64,000 nt of DNA from Psococerastis gibbosa (lineage: Eukaryota > Arthropoda > Insecta > Psocodea > Psocidae). The notes beneath the pieces are model-generated. The model made no database searches. It saw only the letters and a program-made list of their open reading frames with translations, and had not been told where the DNA came from. The DNA lies in NCBI GenBank assembly GCA_963971405.1, contig OZ020484.1, forward strand, positions 11,842,001-11,906,000, read 5' to 3'. How positions within the stretch are numbered: position 1 is the first letter of the stretch; each line of letters begins with the position of its first letter. Made by a program: the position numbers and the translations under genes. Below are positions 13,701 through 28,700 of this stretch, piece after piece.

Positions 13701-16700
13701 CCCTGGATCACCCCTTAATCTGTCAGTATTTATTTTTTCCCTTAAATTACTACTCAATTTATCAAAGACTGAGTCGATCCAATCTGTAGAGCACTATTTC
13801 TTCCATTACACAGTACTACAAGGAATTGCCTAGTTTAGGTCCAGTATTTTTTCAGTTGACCGTTAAACTGATTGGGGACGAAAATGTACTGAATTTTCAA
13901 ATTACAACTCGAAAAAGGAGATATGTAGAGATTTTCACCCGAAAGGTTTGTTGCTTTGAGTTTCACATTTGCCGGCGGTCCCGGGTGTTCCTAGTTGAGT
14001 GTATAGAGGCCCCTACACGGTCAGTAATAATGACCTTACCTTATCAAGATGACAGTAATAATGATCGTGTAAGGCGGACCAAGTTAGAATGACGAAAAAT
14101 AATGGCAGGGATCCAGATTTTCTGATCACAGCGACATCATTAGGCCTACTGAATAGTAATGACATTACTGATAATGTCATTTATATTGACCGTGTAGGGG
14201 CCGCTAAAGAGAGGGCTTTGTAGCCCTAACTCTGCTTGGTCGGCTTAGTAATAGAACAAAAAGTTATTATTTATTTAATATTGTAAAAATTAAAAATACC
14301 TTATTACCATTTTTTAACTTATGAGATAGTCTTCTTCAACTTAACTAATCTTAAATAACTTGCTTAGTAAATAAAATTAAAAAAAAATAAAGAGAACCGG
14401 TCCGAGTTTACTCGAACATGCTTTCCAATTTATCAATTAGTTGGGAGAGAAAATGAAAAATTTCATGGTAAATAATTTTCCTATGGTTAAATTTCGGATA
14501 TCTCGGGGGGGGGGGGGGGGGGGGTGTCCACCTGACGTCACTGGAGGTGAGGTAGCCTCAATATATTTAAAACACATTACAACACAGTAATAATGGCAGG
14601 GCAGGCAATGCATTTCAGCGTGAAGTTTCTATCATTTTTTCCAAAAAAAAAAAAAAAAAAATGCGCAAAAGCAAATAGGTTTTTGGGAAAGCAAACTGTC
14701 CGGTTTCGTTACTCAACTTAACACCTAAAACATGCCTGAAGGTAGAAATCATCGATAGAAAAGTTTCGCAGAAATATTATTTTTTAGTCATTTTTCATTA
14801 AAATTAAGTTATTTTTATTTTTTTACCCCCAGAAGCAAATTATCAAGGGGTAAGCGACCCCCCGCATTTTATCAACATTAAGAACGAATCGAATATATGG
14901 AATTTAAAAGAAATCGTTGGAGCCGTTTTTGAGAAATAATTTTTTTAGACGTTTTTTTGGAGTTTTTTGAGAATAAAACCCCCCCAAATTGAGTTAGCCC
15001 AAAATATAAAAAAATGGTCCCGAGGTATGATTTTTGTGAACATACATGCCAAATTTCACTCAAATCCACCGAGTAGTTTGCCCGGAAATCGACGAACAGA
15101 CAGACCGACAGACAGACATTTCGTAAAAAACACTTTTTTGGGTTCCTGGGACCCCAAAACGTGTAAATCCGTTGAAATCTCGGAATCGAAAATTTCGACC
15201 GTCACAAACATATGGTTTTGACGTGCTGGTAGCAGACATTTTTAGTATGTCTTTAATGTCTGCTATAACGTCAATACCACATTTATCATTGACCATTGAC
15301 GTATGTGGAAACCCCGCCTATGTACTATATGTATGCTAAGAATTTTAAGGAAACTTTGCGGTAGTTATTAAAATGCTGGTTTCTACTGCCATAATGGAGA
15401 GGTGACGTAAGTATCTATCTTTGTAATTTCATACATAGGATAGAACTGACATGTTTAAAATATGATAACTTATAACATATTGGGTAAATGTATAATGAAT
15501 GAATTCTAAATTAAATCTGCCTCTATATTTTTACACTAAAGTACAATACGTAATACATATCGTAGTATCTTACTTGGGAATGTATCAACTTTCCCCATGT
15601 ATTATATGGATTATTTGCCAATTTTCTTTCTTACACATTGCGTTCGTTGTCTTCTTTCTACATTCTTCAATGCTCGAGTTTGATTGATTTCACTTGCATT
15701 GATTACATCTGTTTTGTTTTCCTTCCTCAAGAGCTTGCCAGTAGTACCTTTGGTGTGTGTCTATATTGGTGAAAGTGTAACAATGTAATATCCAGGAACC
15801 GATCGAAATGCGATCAGTTGAGTCTCTAATGATGAGTTCAAGTGGGCTTTATACAATACTCAAGTGCTTGGCTGCGCTCTGGGCTGGGCCCTTCAGTCCT
15901 ATGGCATGCTGGAAAATCGGACGATGACTCTGTTTACAAGCTCTATAGTTTGCTGGTCGCCATGTCTCGACTAACATTAATTATGATAAATAATATTATG
16001 GGTTGTTAGGCTATTTCTATATACTATGTGTCCCAAACGTCAGATATTTTCCAATTAGGCGCTCATTCCACCGACCGGCTAGGGCTATTTACAAAAACAG
16101 TGACGTGGTAGCAGACATTCAAGAAATAGGCGGGGTTTCCACCGACCTCGTATTGCAGAATTGACGGAAATGTTTTATGCTATAGTTAAAATTGATCAAT
16201 GATCATACCGTACAGTAAAATCACAAACAAACTGAAATTAAAAAATGGCGTCATGGGATATGTTAAGTACAAAAATTTTAATTGACTTCTATAAAAAGAA
16301 AAATTCTAATTTCCGTCAATGTCATTTGCATTCTGCAATGCGAGGTCGGTGGAAACCCCACCTAAGTCTTGAATGTCTGCTACCACGTCACCGTTTCTGT
16401 AAATAGCCCTAGCCGGTCGGTGGAATGGGCGCCTTACGAGTAGTTCGTACTTCGGATATTTGCCAGTGCATGTTGTTGGTTCGAGTTCTACAATTGCTAC
16501 AGGCCCGGATTTAGGAATAGGCAGAGTAGGCAGCTGCCTACGAAAGGGGCCCCACAAAATGAAAAAAAAAACACGAATTTAAAAAGTTTCTTGTGACGAA
16601 AATAATTTTTAAATTTTTATTATGGCGGGAAATTTAGTGTCGTGGCATTAATTACACCTGATGACAGTGACACGTTACCACTTACCAGTACAGAAATGAA

Positions 16701-19700
16701 ATGTAAGGCGTCCATTCCACCGACCGGCTAGGGCTATTTACAAAAACGGTGACGTGGTAGCAGACATTCAAGACTTAGGTGGCGTTTCCACCGACCTCGC
16801 ATTGCAGAATGCAAATGACATTGACGGAAATGTTTGTTTTTCTTTTTATAGAAATCTATTAAAATGTTTGTACTTAACATATCCCATGACGCCATTTTTT
16901 TAATTTTAATTTGTTTGTTTGTGAGTTTACTGTATGATCATTGATCAATTTTAACTATGGCATAGAGGAAAATAAACGTTTCCGTCAATTCTGCAATGCG
17001 AGGTCGGTGGAAACCCCGCCTAAGTCTTGAATGTCTGCTACCACGTCACTGTTTTTGTAAATAGCCCTAGCTGGTCGGTGGAATGGGCGCCTAAGGACAA
17101 GTATTATGTTCATATTTTTATTGTTCCCTCTTTTCCTAATATCTTACTATGCCCTACATCTGCATTGCAACAGTGAGGGAAAGCCAATGGAGCTGCTTCT
17201 TTTGGGAGGACCCCCACAGGGAATTGTGCCTAGGCCCTAGGGGCCCGGCCCTGACTTGCTACATTTTCTAGCCATGCTTTAGAGGGCATGTACATTCTAA
17301 AGTCAGAATGGTGGGTGAATTTTATCTCTCATAATCCCTAATAGTAAAAACACAACACTATGGAACACATCATCATCTCCTTAACGAACCACGATGGGGC
17401 GGATGTAAATTGTCCCGGTCATCAGATTGGATGTCATTACGGCGACGACCCTACCTACTTACAGTATCCACCTATCTACCACGTATATTCGAAGGGGCCT
17501 GTTGATGGTAAGTACGCAGTCTTCATCTATATAATTGACCGCCCCGAAGACAGTAGATAATACTTTCACTCTACCGCATTCAAGTGGAAATGTTGCCCAT
17601 AGATCTACTGCTGGTTTGAGCATAACACCTTCAGAAGGGGTTCTAAGAGTCAGGATTTAATTGCTCTCCTATTTATACGTAGTATAAGGAAAGCTTTGTT
17701 ATGGTCGAAATTTTCGATTTTGAGATTTCAGTGGATTTACACATTTTGAGGTCACAAGAACAACAATTTTACAAAATGTCTGTCTGTCTGTTCGTCGCGT
17801 TGTGGGCAATGTAGTGTAATGTAATTTTTGAATGGCTTTTTATGGACCCAGGCCTACTACAGTGGCCCATAGGTCCCTTTTCCAATGTCAACGGTCCCAT
17901 GGATTTTGGATCTTATTTGTATTGTTTCCGTATGAATTTTTGGCCATTGGCAAACTGGTATACGTTCTCGATGTCAACCTATACCGGCTACAAGCGATAA
18001 TGGACAAGCTGAGACAAGCTTAAACCATTGACGTAATGACTTAAGCATGACTTAACCAAGGACAGATAACGAGTCATTTGTGGACAAACTACTCGGTGGA
18101 TTTTGATGTATTTTTGCATGTAGGTTCACAAAAATCATATTTCGGGGCCATTTTATTTATATGCTTTGTCTGATGCGCCAAACACAATCGATCCGATCAG
18201 GCTTAGTGTAGTATTAGTTTTTTGGACCTACGATAACAAATAGATTAGAACATAATTGAATCGGTTTTAGTAATTAAATATTGATTAGATTACTGAAGCC
18301 GATAGCCGATACAATTATTTTCTAATCTACAGGCCCTGCTTTGTGACTAATTAATGTCGTCGTTCCAAAAACTATTACTAAACTTTGGTATTGTCTAGGC
18401 CTTAACATTGGGTAAGAGGAAGAGGTTCACCATGAAAACCGCTACAAGGAAGTTGGTTTCCGCTTTGATAAGCAAATCATTGTTAGGCCTATATTGCTGT
18501 CATGTTAGCCCTTTACTGCTGTATGCTGTGTGTATGTACACAGCGAATAGTAAGCCGTTGTTTCAACGCAACATTCGCATTTTAAACTTTTTTTGAAGCT
18601 TTTATTATCCATTGTTATTTGTAGTATTATATGGCATTTTAAAATTGATTTAGGTTGAAGAAGCGACCTCCTCGTTATTACCGAAATTAGAGAATATAGA
18701 AAAATCAGGACTTGACCCCGGCAAGGCACAGATCGTGGGTTCGTAGTTATATAGATTTAGAGGGGCTTGTCCCGAATTTCAACTTTGCAGCCTCGTATCT
18801 TTGTCGCTCGCCGCCATCTAGAAAAAAAACTTTGAAAACTTCACTGAAACTATTGACCTTGCAGAAAAAGGTGCGAACGACATTTTTTGTTCCATTAAAT
18901 TAGGCTACCTACAATTAGACACCAAGATCACGTTTCTAGCTGGAGTACTTTTCCAGATAGACCAGTTTCCATTTCGAGCATTTTCTGCCAAAACAGGAGA
19001 ATTCCACAATTTTCATTTCTTGCTGAATAGCCCGGGAATGGTGACATAGGGCATTGCTAGATATAGATATAGATATAGACTTTTGTTCCATTACTAAGCC
19101 AACCTAGCGGCTATAAAGCCCTCTCTTACAATCAACTAGAAAGACCCGGGACCACCTGCTTTACGTGCCCTCCGAAGCATGGCCAGAAAACAACAACCTT
19201 TCGGGTGAAAGTCGGATTCTGTACCACTACTCTACAATAAGGAGTGCTCATCAGTTGAAAAATGGTACCAAATATGTTTCTCAAGACCTTATACGGTACT
19301 ACTGATTTGTCCCTTCATGTGCGTCACGATCTATTGGAAAAATGCGTCATTTTCGTAGTTTTGTTTTCTTATTTCCTATTCATTTTACGATTAAAATGTG
19401 GCTTTGCTTCGTAAAAACAAGCTTTTCTATTCTACCAAAGCGTAGTCGCTAAAGGCACGACCCACACAATTGCCGACAAAGACTTTATTGTCTTTTGCGA
19501 TTTCTACAGATCGATCAGGACTCGTAATGTCTCTAATGTGTCTGACTCGCAAAGCGATCCCTGTGCGACACGACGTGACTCTGCCTGGAACGTGAATTAT
19601 GAATTTCTTGCATTTCAATTGATGGCTCCATTCGGAAACTGATCTTTTTAAGATGAGCGCGTGTCAAGGAAACGATTATTGATGGGTTATGGACCGCTGG

Positions 19701-22700
19701 GGACCTACGTGCCCTAATGATATGGAATTAGCACTTTCTTCTCGATGGCGTGCGCACAGCCTGCGCTTACGAGACTCTCGCGTGTTGAACGTGGGTACAA
19801 TGCCCGCTGCAAGAACTCAGGTACCGACACCAACACCATCGTCATCACCCAGCGGCTGCAGCCCTAGCATGAGGGTTCATGGGTTTACTTTAAAAAAAAG
19901 ATCTCGTGGTTTATATCTAGCAAATAAAGCAATAGCCCAGGGTAGATAATTTTTTTAAGACATTAAATTATAGTAGAATGAAACCCATGGAAAATGGAAG
20001 ATAATATGACAGACATTAAAGGAAAAATAAATTACGGGCAATCCGAGTTCGGGAGGCAGGTAGGGGTGGTTTTTAAGGGTGAAATACGGTACATCTTCAT
20101 TTCCGGCAAAACTACAAGTTCTATGGAAAAACGTCAAATAGCAAAAAGGTAGATAATAAGAAGATGTACAACTTTAGTAATTACACTTTTTTCACATAAC
20201 CTCAAATATTATGAGAAAAATTCCAAAAACCATGGTTTTGGTTTTTATTTTTAACTTTCACAGAATACAAATTTTTTACGTGACAATTGGAGAAAACTTA
20301 CTTTTGTATGCTATAAATACACTGTAATTTTTTTGATTTTAAATATTAATTTTTTCCAACTAATTTTGACTATATATGGAAAATGCACCCTCATTTTCAA
20401 TCGAAAAATCTCACGTCAAAATGTCAATTTTTTTTAAAAATTAGGTAAGGGTTTTGTTTGTTGAAATCTCTACTTTTCGAAAATATGAAGAACAATATAC
20501 ACTACTTTGCAAAATTTTCTTAAAAAAATGCAAAAAACCAAATCATAAAATGATGTCTCTAATATTTATAACATAGCCCGGTCAATTTAGTTTATCTAAG
20601 CCCTATATTTATATCTGTGTCAATCAGCTCTAAAATAAAAATAATTATATTTTGGTTCTTAAATAGTATGTTTAACATTGCATTACCTAAAAAAAAAAAA
20701 TAATCGAATGTTATTTTAGTACAATATTAGATGAGAGTTATTGTAATTAATTTTGGATGACTAAATTGACCGGACTATATTTTAAATATTAAAGACGTCA
20801 TTTTTCGATTTGGTTTTTTGCATTTTTTAAGAAAATTTTGCACAGTAGTGTATATTGTTCTTTATACCATCGGAAAGTAGAGATTTCAACGAACAAAAAC
20901 CTCAACTAAGTTTTAAAAAAAATCGACATTTTGACGTGAGATTTTTCGATTGAAAATTAGGGTGCTTTTTCCATATATAGTCAAAATTAGTTGGAAAAAA
21001 TTAATATTTTAAATTAAGAAAATTACAGTGTATTTAGAACATACAAAAGTAAGATTTCCCCAATTTTCACGAAAATATTTCTTTTTTTATGAAAGTTAAA
21101 AATAAAAAACCAAAACCCTGGTTTTTGGCATTTTTCTCATAAAATTTGAGGTTATGTGAAAACAAAGCTTTCCTTATACTACGTATAAATTGGAAAGCAA
21201 AAATGTAATCACTAAAGTTGTACAACTTCTTATTATCTACCTTTTTGCTATTTGACGTTTTTCCATAGGACTTGTGGTTTTGTCGGAAATGGAGATGTAA
21301 CGTGTTTCACCCTTAAAAACTACCCCTACCTGCCTCCCGAACTCAGATCACCCGTAATTTATTTTTCCTTTAATTTCTGTCATATTATCTTCCATTTCCA
21401 ATGGGTTTCATTCTACTATAATTTAATGTTTTTTTTCACCATTTTTCAGGGGATCTACCCTGGGCTACAAGTGAAAACATTGATTTGGCTAACTGGATCG
21501 ATCATCCTTGCGGCAGACAGTGTTAGTCATAAGCTAAGTAGGTGCCCAGAAGGTTATATTATATATACATTATATATATATATATATTATATTATGATCA
21601 ACTCACGCGTGAGCTGATTTTGCGCTTTTTTGTAGCGTACTGTCACCGGCGCCCATGTGGACTTTTGGTACACTAAGAGTTAAAGGCGCCATACTTTTTC
21701 ATTTCGCTTTTAATTAATTCTGAACACATTTTTTTACATTTTTTTTCTTCACTAAAGACTATTATTATTATTATTTTAAACACATGAAATAACCTTCTAT
21801 TACTCTTTACTTTACTCTTGACGGTAAATAAATTTATGTTATAAGTGGGCCCGGCGTTTGGTATACAATACAAATAAGAATATATATATATATATATATA
21901 AATAACTTTGCAGTTAATTCCACAAAATAAGATTTTCAGGCTTCAGACTGAAGATGGTGTCACACCGAAACAGCTGTCCTTATTTTTTAAAAAATAAACT
22001 TTGGGAATGGGGAAGTATTGTATACCATCCATGAGAGAGTTTCTCATGAATGGTATACAATACTTCCCCATTCCCAAAGTTTATTTTTTTTTACTTGTTT
22101 AATTTGTTCATATATTGTACTTTCAATATCGATACTAATTTTAACGAAAAAAAGTTCATTTGCTTATGATGATTTTTTTGGGCCAGAAATCCTCTGGAGC
22201 GCCCCAAAACACCTTACCAAAGTTTCATTACAATCTGATCAATGGTTTAGGAACGCATAGGGGACAAGCTACATAACATTGGATTCGTTTTTATATTCTG
22301 TATACTGTATTTTTATGTAAAGTAGATAAGGTAATCCGTCTAATAAGGTACTGAATCCGTCTTATAAGGTACCTTAATGGCAGAACAAAATATTTCTGTT
22401 ATCTTAACCGACTCGTTAGCAGCATTATACATATATAGCATATAATAGTGCACATTGAACTAAACATTGAATTTTAGTAGCAGGAATGCCGAATACCTGT
22501 GAAACTCAATTTTGGCACAATATGCCTCACCCCGTTTTACGTAGTTGCATGCTTCCTTTGCCGTGGAAATCTTAAGTAGCATGTCAAAATTGTGGGAGTG
22601 GCATTATTCAATATAATTATGTATCAATTTTGACACCTTAGGGCCTTTGTTTTGTACCGGTTGCTCCATTTAACCTTGACCAATATTATAGCGGATATGA

Positions 22701-25700
22701 CTATAACTTAAAGACGGTCTATTACAGCAGACCCTTTAACAGTTTAGCCAATTAGAGCCAGTCATGGGAAAATGCCTTTGTTTTGTTTAAAGGCTGGTCG
22801 CTTTGAGTAAATTAAAAATATACATTTCTAACTTCTAAATTCCTCAGTTTTCCTTATTTTCATTTTTTTTCCGCGTCTTATCCCTTATGGTAGGGGGGGG
22901 GGGGTCGTCGTCGGCGGTACGGCACAGCCCTCTATATAGGGCGCTGTGGTTTGTGAGTGTGAGTTGATCCATATCTGCCTGGATCTTTAAGGTGCCCATT
23001 CCATTGACCGGCTAGGGCTATTTCCAAAAACGGTGACGTGGTAGCAGACATTCAAGACTTAGGCGGGGTTTCCACCGACCTCGCATTGCAGAATTGACGG
23101 AAACGTTTATTTTCCTCTATGCCATAGTTAAAATTGATCAATGATCATACAGTAAAGTCACAAACAAACAAACTAAAATTAAAAAATGGCGTCATGGAAT
23201 ATGTTAAGTACAAACAATTTAATAGATTTCTATAAAAAGAAAAATTCTAATTTCCGTCAATGTCATTTGCATTCTGCAATGCGAGATCGGTGGAAACGCA
23301 ACCTAAGTCTTGAATGTCTGCTACCACGTCACTGTTTTTGGAAATAGCCCTAGCCGGTCAATGGAATGGGCGCCTATCGGCAGCGTCATCTTTGGTCTTC
23401 CTCTTCTTCTGCTTCCTGGGACAACAATCTCCTCAACCCTTTTCAGTAGATGAGTTCTATGCCTAAGTTTATTTCGCGCACTATGATTCATCGCGTCTGC
23501 CGGCCATTTAAAAACGTATCGTGAGTTTTGGTTGATATTTCTGCTGTAGAAAACCATTTCGGAATAATTTATTAATTATTACCTATCTGTGGAGTCTTGT
23601 AGTCATTTTTTAATAGTTTTTTTTTCTAATGACGTTTGCAAGTTGTATCTTGCTTTTACGCCCGTTGCGTGTGGTTTTCCCTAGTAATATTTGGGTCATT
23701 AGACCCGAGGAGGAAATAGACTTTACGACTGCAGCCGTTTTGTTTTCATTGTCGCTCAGAAGATGTGCGAGTGATATTTGGGGTGGCCATGTGCGGTGTT
23801 GGGCGAGAAGGTGGCAGTCAAGCAGTATGTGCTTGACTGTGACCTCTTCCCCGCAACTGCACAGCGATGAGGGGGCGCCTGCCATTAAGTGACCATGGGT
23901 AAGCCTTGTGTGGCCAATTCTGAGCCGAGCCATAACCACTTCTTCCCTTCTATGTACTCGGCAAGATGTCGTCATGAAACATTTTAAATTATCGAACATT
24001 GTAATAGTAATTTGCTGAAGGACTTTTTATGGATCTAGGCCCATAGGTCCCTTGTCCAATGCCAACGACCCAATGGATTTCGGACTGGTATTCGTCATCG
24101 ATGTCAACCTAAACTGAGTCGATAATAGACAAGCTGAGACAAGCTTACCATTGACGCAATGAAACAGGCGAAAGCATCGAAGTATCGAACATACTGGGCA
24201 TTAATTCTCAACTCAAGTTGTGGAAGCATAGTTGAGTATTATAAATACATGCCTCGACAGTTGGAGGCCATATCAAAAGAAACTAGTTGACGAACAGATG
24301 ACAACCCTAAATAATCTGACTGCGTGGCTGCTGGAGTGCGTGAAAGTTCAAGGTGTACATAACTAAACAAAAAGTGTACATAAATGACTAGAAACTTGTG
24401 AGTCCAGGTATTAAATTGACAATTTCATCGGTCCTTGCCAGCAGTTCCCACAATAGGTCTACGACAGCGAATTCCTCGGATACCTTTGGTTATGTTGAAG
24501 ATCAGTAGAGAGCAGTTCCATTGTGGGCCTTGAGAAAGGTATGGAAACAATAGAAATAAATAAGGTGGTGCCGAGAAAGGATCCCATAGGTCTCACGCCA
24601 TTGAACTCTTCATCCCGTGTATTCATTTTCTCTGATGGTGCAAGCAATTTGCTTTATTGCGATTTATTGAAGTGTATAATGTCGACCCTCGACCGTGTGG
24701 TCATATTAAGTATCATATGCAAAATCTTAAGGTTCAGTTCGATCCTTATGCATGGATTGTTCTATTGTCTCACAAAATTTGAACAACACATTTGGCCCGT
24801 CGTTTTTTGATAAAACTGGTTTATTTGTTTTGTTTTCAATCCCCTGCTTTCAGCATTTTTGCTTTAAGCAACCCTGTCAGCCTGGCGGGGGAGTGAATCT
24901 GTTTATTAACTTGAGGCACCCTATGGGCAGACTCCTTCACCTCAGGGAGAAGGTCGGTTGACTGACAGGCTGGATCTCCTCATTATAGTGGATTTCGAAC
25001 AACATGAGGAACTTAGTAAAGTCACACGATTAATTCGGAGTTGACCAGGACTCAACACGCACTCAGACTGGCTAGTATAGTCTCAGCGTGTTATCATGTC
25101 CCACCATGTTCTCCTACCAACGCTGTGCACACTACCAAGTTTGCTTCAGTTTGGAACAGGCTCTATTCTGGTGGATTCCACTTGGTATGGCTGTTGGCTA
25201 AAACTTTTTTATTAGTATTTTCTAATTTCAAATGCCGCATAGTCTATTGGGGTCACAAGGGAATCTGCGTTATTGCGAAGAGTCGCTCTAACACTACTGC
25301 CAACAATATTATAGTTAAATAATGAGGTTCTGTGGGGACAGTTTTGGTCACTAGGTTCGCTGACGACAAACCGATATCCATATTTTTCAAAATGGCCGCC
25401 TTTTGCGTGTGAAAGCTAAGCTCTTAGCATCTAATTAATTCTTTTAATATTTTTTATAATATTTTTACTATGCCTGGACCTTATTTCGCTGCATATAATT
25501 TAATATATATTCTCCATGATTTATAGAATAATATCACTTTCAAATAATACGTACCGTAATTAAAAATAATTTTAAAATAGTATTGAGGCATATGGAAAAA
25601 TCAACGCTTTGATATCATTGCAACTGGTGCTGCCATCTACAAAATGACGTCACAAATGAACCTCATAAACAAAGTAAGAAAATACACGAATTATTATTAT

Positions 25701-28700
25701 TATTGTTATTAAAGTGTACGGGACATTTATTTACTGTTGGCTCAATCAAAAATTAATATTGACTCCGTCTTTCGGTTTTGTAGCTTTTCAAAAAATTTCA
25801 TTTTACGCGAAATTTTAGTCCCCAATGGTTTTTATGAAAGAACTAAGGTACCAAACATTTAATATTTCCTATTTTATATTATGCATGAAGTAGTCTTCTA
25901 CAACTTACACGTGCCAAATCTTTAATAACTTGCTTTGTTCATTAAATAAAAAATAAAAGTCAATAAAACAACTAATTTTGTGGTGTTAATTTACTACGTA
26001 GCATGTCCTCTTAGCGAACTCTTTATTTCGAACGCACCTGTCGTTTTGTCCCAAGACTAGAGATGACGAGGTAAGGTAGCAAGCCTTTTCTCTGTTAGCG
26101 TTGTCGGTAGCAGCGAGGGCCTATTAATGTCAAGAGGCCACGAAGACAGGTGGATCAGCCTGCTGATTACTCGTAGATACCAGTTTTAGTTGAACAGGTG
26201 GCCATTGTGGAGCGGCTCACGATTACGGTACAGTTGCACCAAAGTCTACATACCACATTCGCTTCCAGGCAAGGCCATTTTCCATGGAGCTGACTTTTAG
26301 GCTCTCGAGTCTCGAAATCTCGAATACTCAAGTCCAGTGACTTGCGTCTATTCATGGATAAAGTGATGACGCATGTATGCCTAGCGGTGTCCGTTAGTGT
26401 TCGAAATGCGGCCATTTGTGATTCGCACATACAGTAAATTTGTCTATACATTAGTCATCCTGACAAGTTTATCTAATCTTGCACAGATACGATATCATGG
26501 AAATGATGGGATCAAGCTCTTAAGTTGTTTTAAAATCAATAAATGGATGATAAGCTTTGATGATTTCTGTTGGTATACATACTGCACGAAGGAAAACTGA
26601 ATATCCGATAATACTCGTCAGATAAGCGCCTGACGGGGTTATTGCGAGCTTGGAAAGGATGTTACATTAATAGGCACGTGCTTTTACGTATATTTGCCTA
26701 TTTGTATAAACCCAAACATATGAGATCATATTATTGCTTTCCAATTTATACGTAGTATAAGGAAAGCTTTGTGACGGTCCAAATTTTCGATTCCGAGATT
26801 TCAACGGATTTACACGTTTTAAGGTCCCAGGAACCCAAAAAAGTGGTTTTTACGAAATGTCTGTCTGTCTGTCTGTATGTCTGTCTGTCTGTTCGTCGAT
26901 TTCCGGGCAAACTACTCGGTCGATTATGATAAAATTAGGCATGTAGGTTCACATTTTTATTTTGGGCTAACTCAATTTGGGGGGTTTTTATTTTCAAAAA
27001 ACTTCAAAAAAACGTCTAAAAAAATTATTTCCCAAAAACGGCTCCAACGATTTCTTTTAAATTCACATATCTTGTAGTTGTTGTTAATGTTGATAAAATT
27101 CGGGGGGTCGCTTGCCCCTTGATAATTTGCTTCTGGGGGTGGTCTGATCTATCTAGAATTTACCTCACCACCAGTGACGAGTGACGTCAGGTGGACACCC
27201 CCCCCCTCCCCCCCCCCCCGAGATATCGGAAATTTAACCATAAGAAAATTATTTACCATGAAATTACTCATTTTCTCTATCTACTAATTTTGATAAATTG
27301 GAAAGCATGTTCGAGTAAACTCGGGCCGGTTCTTTTTTATTGTGATTAAGAAGTTGAAGAAGGCTTTGCGAAACATAAGCTTGTAGCAGGGCCATACCCC
27401 CAAGTGGGAGGCATGAACCAATACCCCCCCCCCCCCAATGTTGAATAACCATTTAATGTATTTTAAAAATTGTATGCCAAACCCACCATTTGTAACAGAG
27501 TAAGGGTTCTGTCTTCTTATATTATGTCTGACAAGTTGATCAGCTTTGTGCGATACATTTTAACGTCGCGCTAATTTTTTTAAAATTGAAATACTATAAG
27601 AGAACTTTTAGCTACTTACACTCCATCACTCACAACGAACCCGAAAAAAACAAAATTCCACCCCTATTTTATTCACGAAAAATAGCCACCGGTACCTTGG
27701 CTTGAGTTGAAATTGACCGACAGCACAGAACAAAAGCGCGATTACTTTTTTGTGGCGTATTTTAATTGATTGAAATTTTTCTGCTCTGCGAAAGCATAGG
27801 AAGGTCATGGAAACATTTTGTTCTTGACCACCCCCCCCCCCTGCTCTAAAAAAAAGTCGTAGGTGTGGGCCGGTCTTGTAGTTACCAGCAAATTGCAGCC
27901 TGCTGAGTTGATGCTGTTGCCCTATTTGTCATTCCTTACCAGCAAATTGCAGCCTGCTCTGTTGATGCTGTTACCCTATTTGTCATTCCTTTTCTGCAGC
28001 ATAAATTTCACGAGGGCCCATGATTGAGTTCCATTTGTGAAATGATTATCGTGACATTGTTCCTGTTGGCTAATTGGGGCATGGACCTGAGTTATATTGT
28101 GCGGGCGCCGGAAGCAGGAGACTGAGGTCAGGCGACGTCCGGTGCGTTCACATGAGGGGACTACGTGCGTTAGCATTAGCCGTTGTGTTATTCTGCCGTC
28201 AGAATAACCCGTATTGACCGCATTTTACTATTGTTTTTAGTATTTACTAGCCTATTTTTTATTGTTTATTAAGCATATTATTTTAATAAGTTATATACTA
28301 TATATCTTGCTCTGCCCAATTCGTGTCCAGTGTACATAGTTTCTAGTTGTTACTTACTGCACACGCATCATCTTATAACTGTTGTCATTTCTCTTTTATG
28401 AAAATCAGTACTGAATTGAAAATACATGTATATACCTATGTATTAATATTTGATCCAAATCGACTCTATTTTTCAAGATTCGGTAATAAATAAATAGCCT
28501 AGCGCCTCTTACTTACCAATGGCGGATCCACGGGGGAGGTCATGGGGGTCATGCATTCATAAGATGCAAAAATATCTTTTACAGAAACGGTTTCTCGGGA
28601 GGGTGGGGGTATAGGCTGCACACCTACACATTCAACTTGTGACCCCCCCCCCCCCTACATTTTCCACTAAATCCGCCCTTGTTACTTACTCCTTGGCGCT

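Noticed and set aside
21252..21617. 121-codon open frame
   Set aside because: It is the arm of the 1.5-kb palindrome; the mirrored arm gives a similar frame at 19955-20137, so it reflects repeat sequence and not a gene.
26857..26892. CTGT array considered as a CRISPR-like or clustered repeat
   Set aside because: It is a simple 4-bp microsatellite inside repeat G without spacers.
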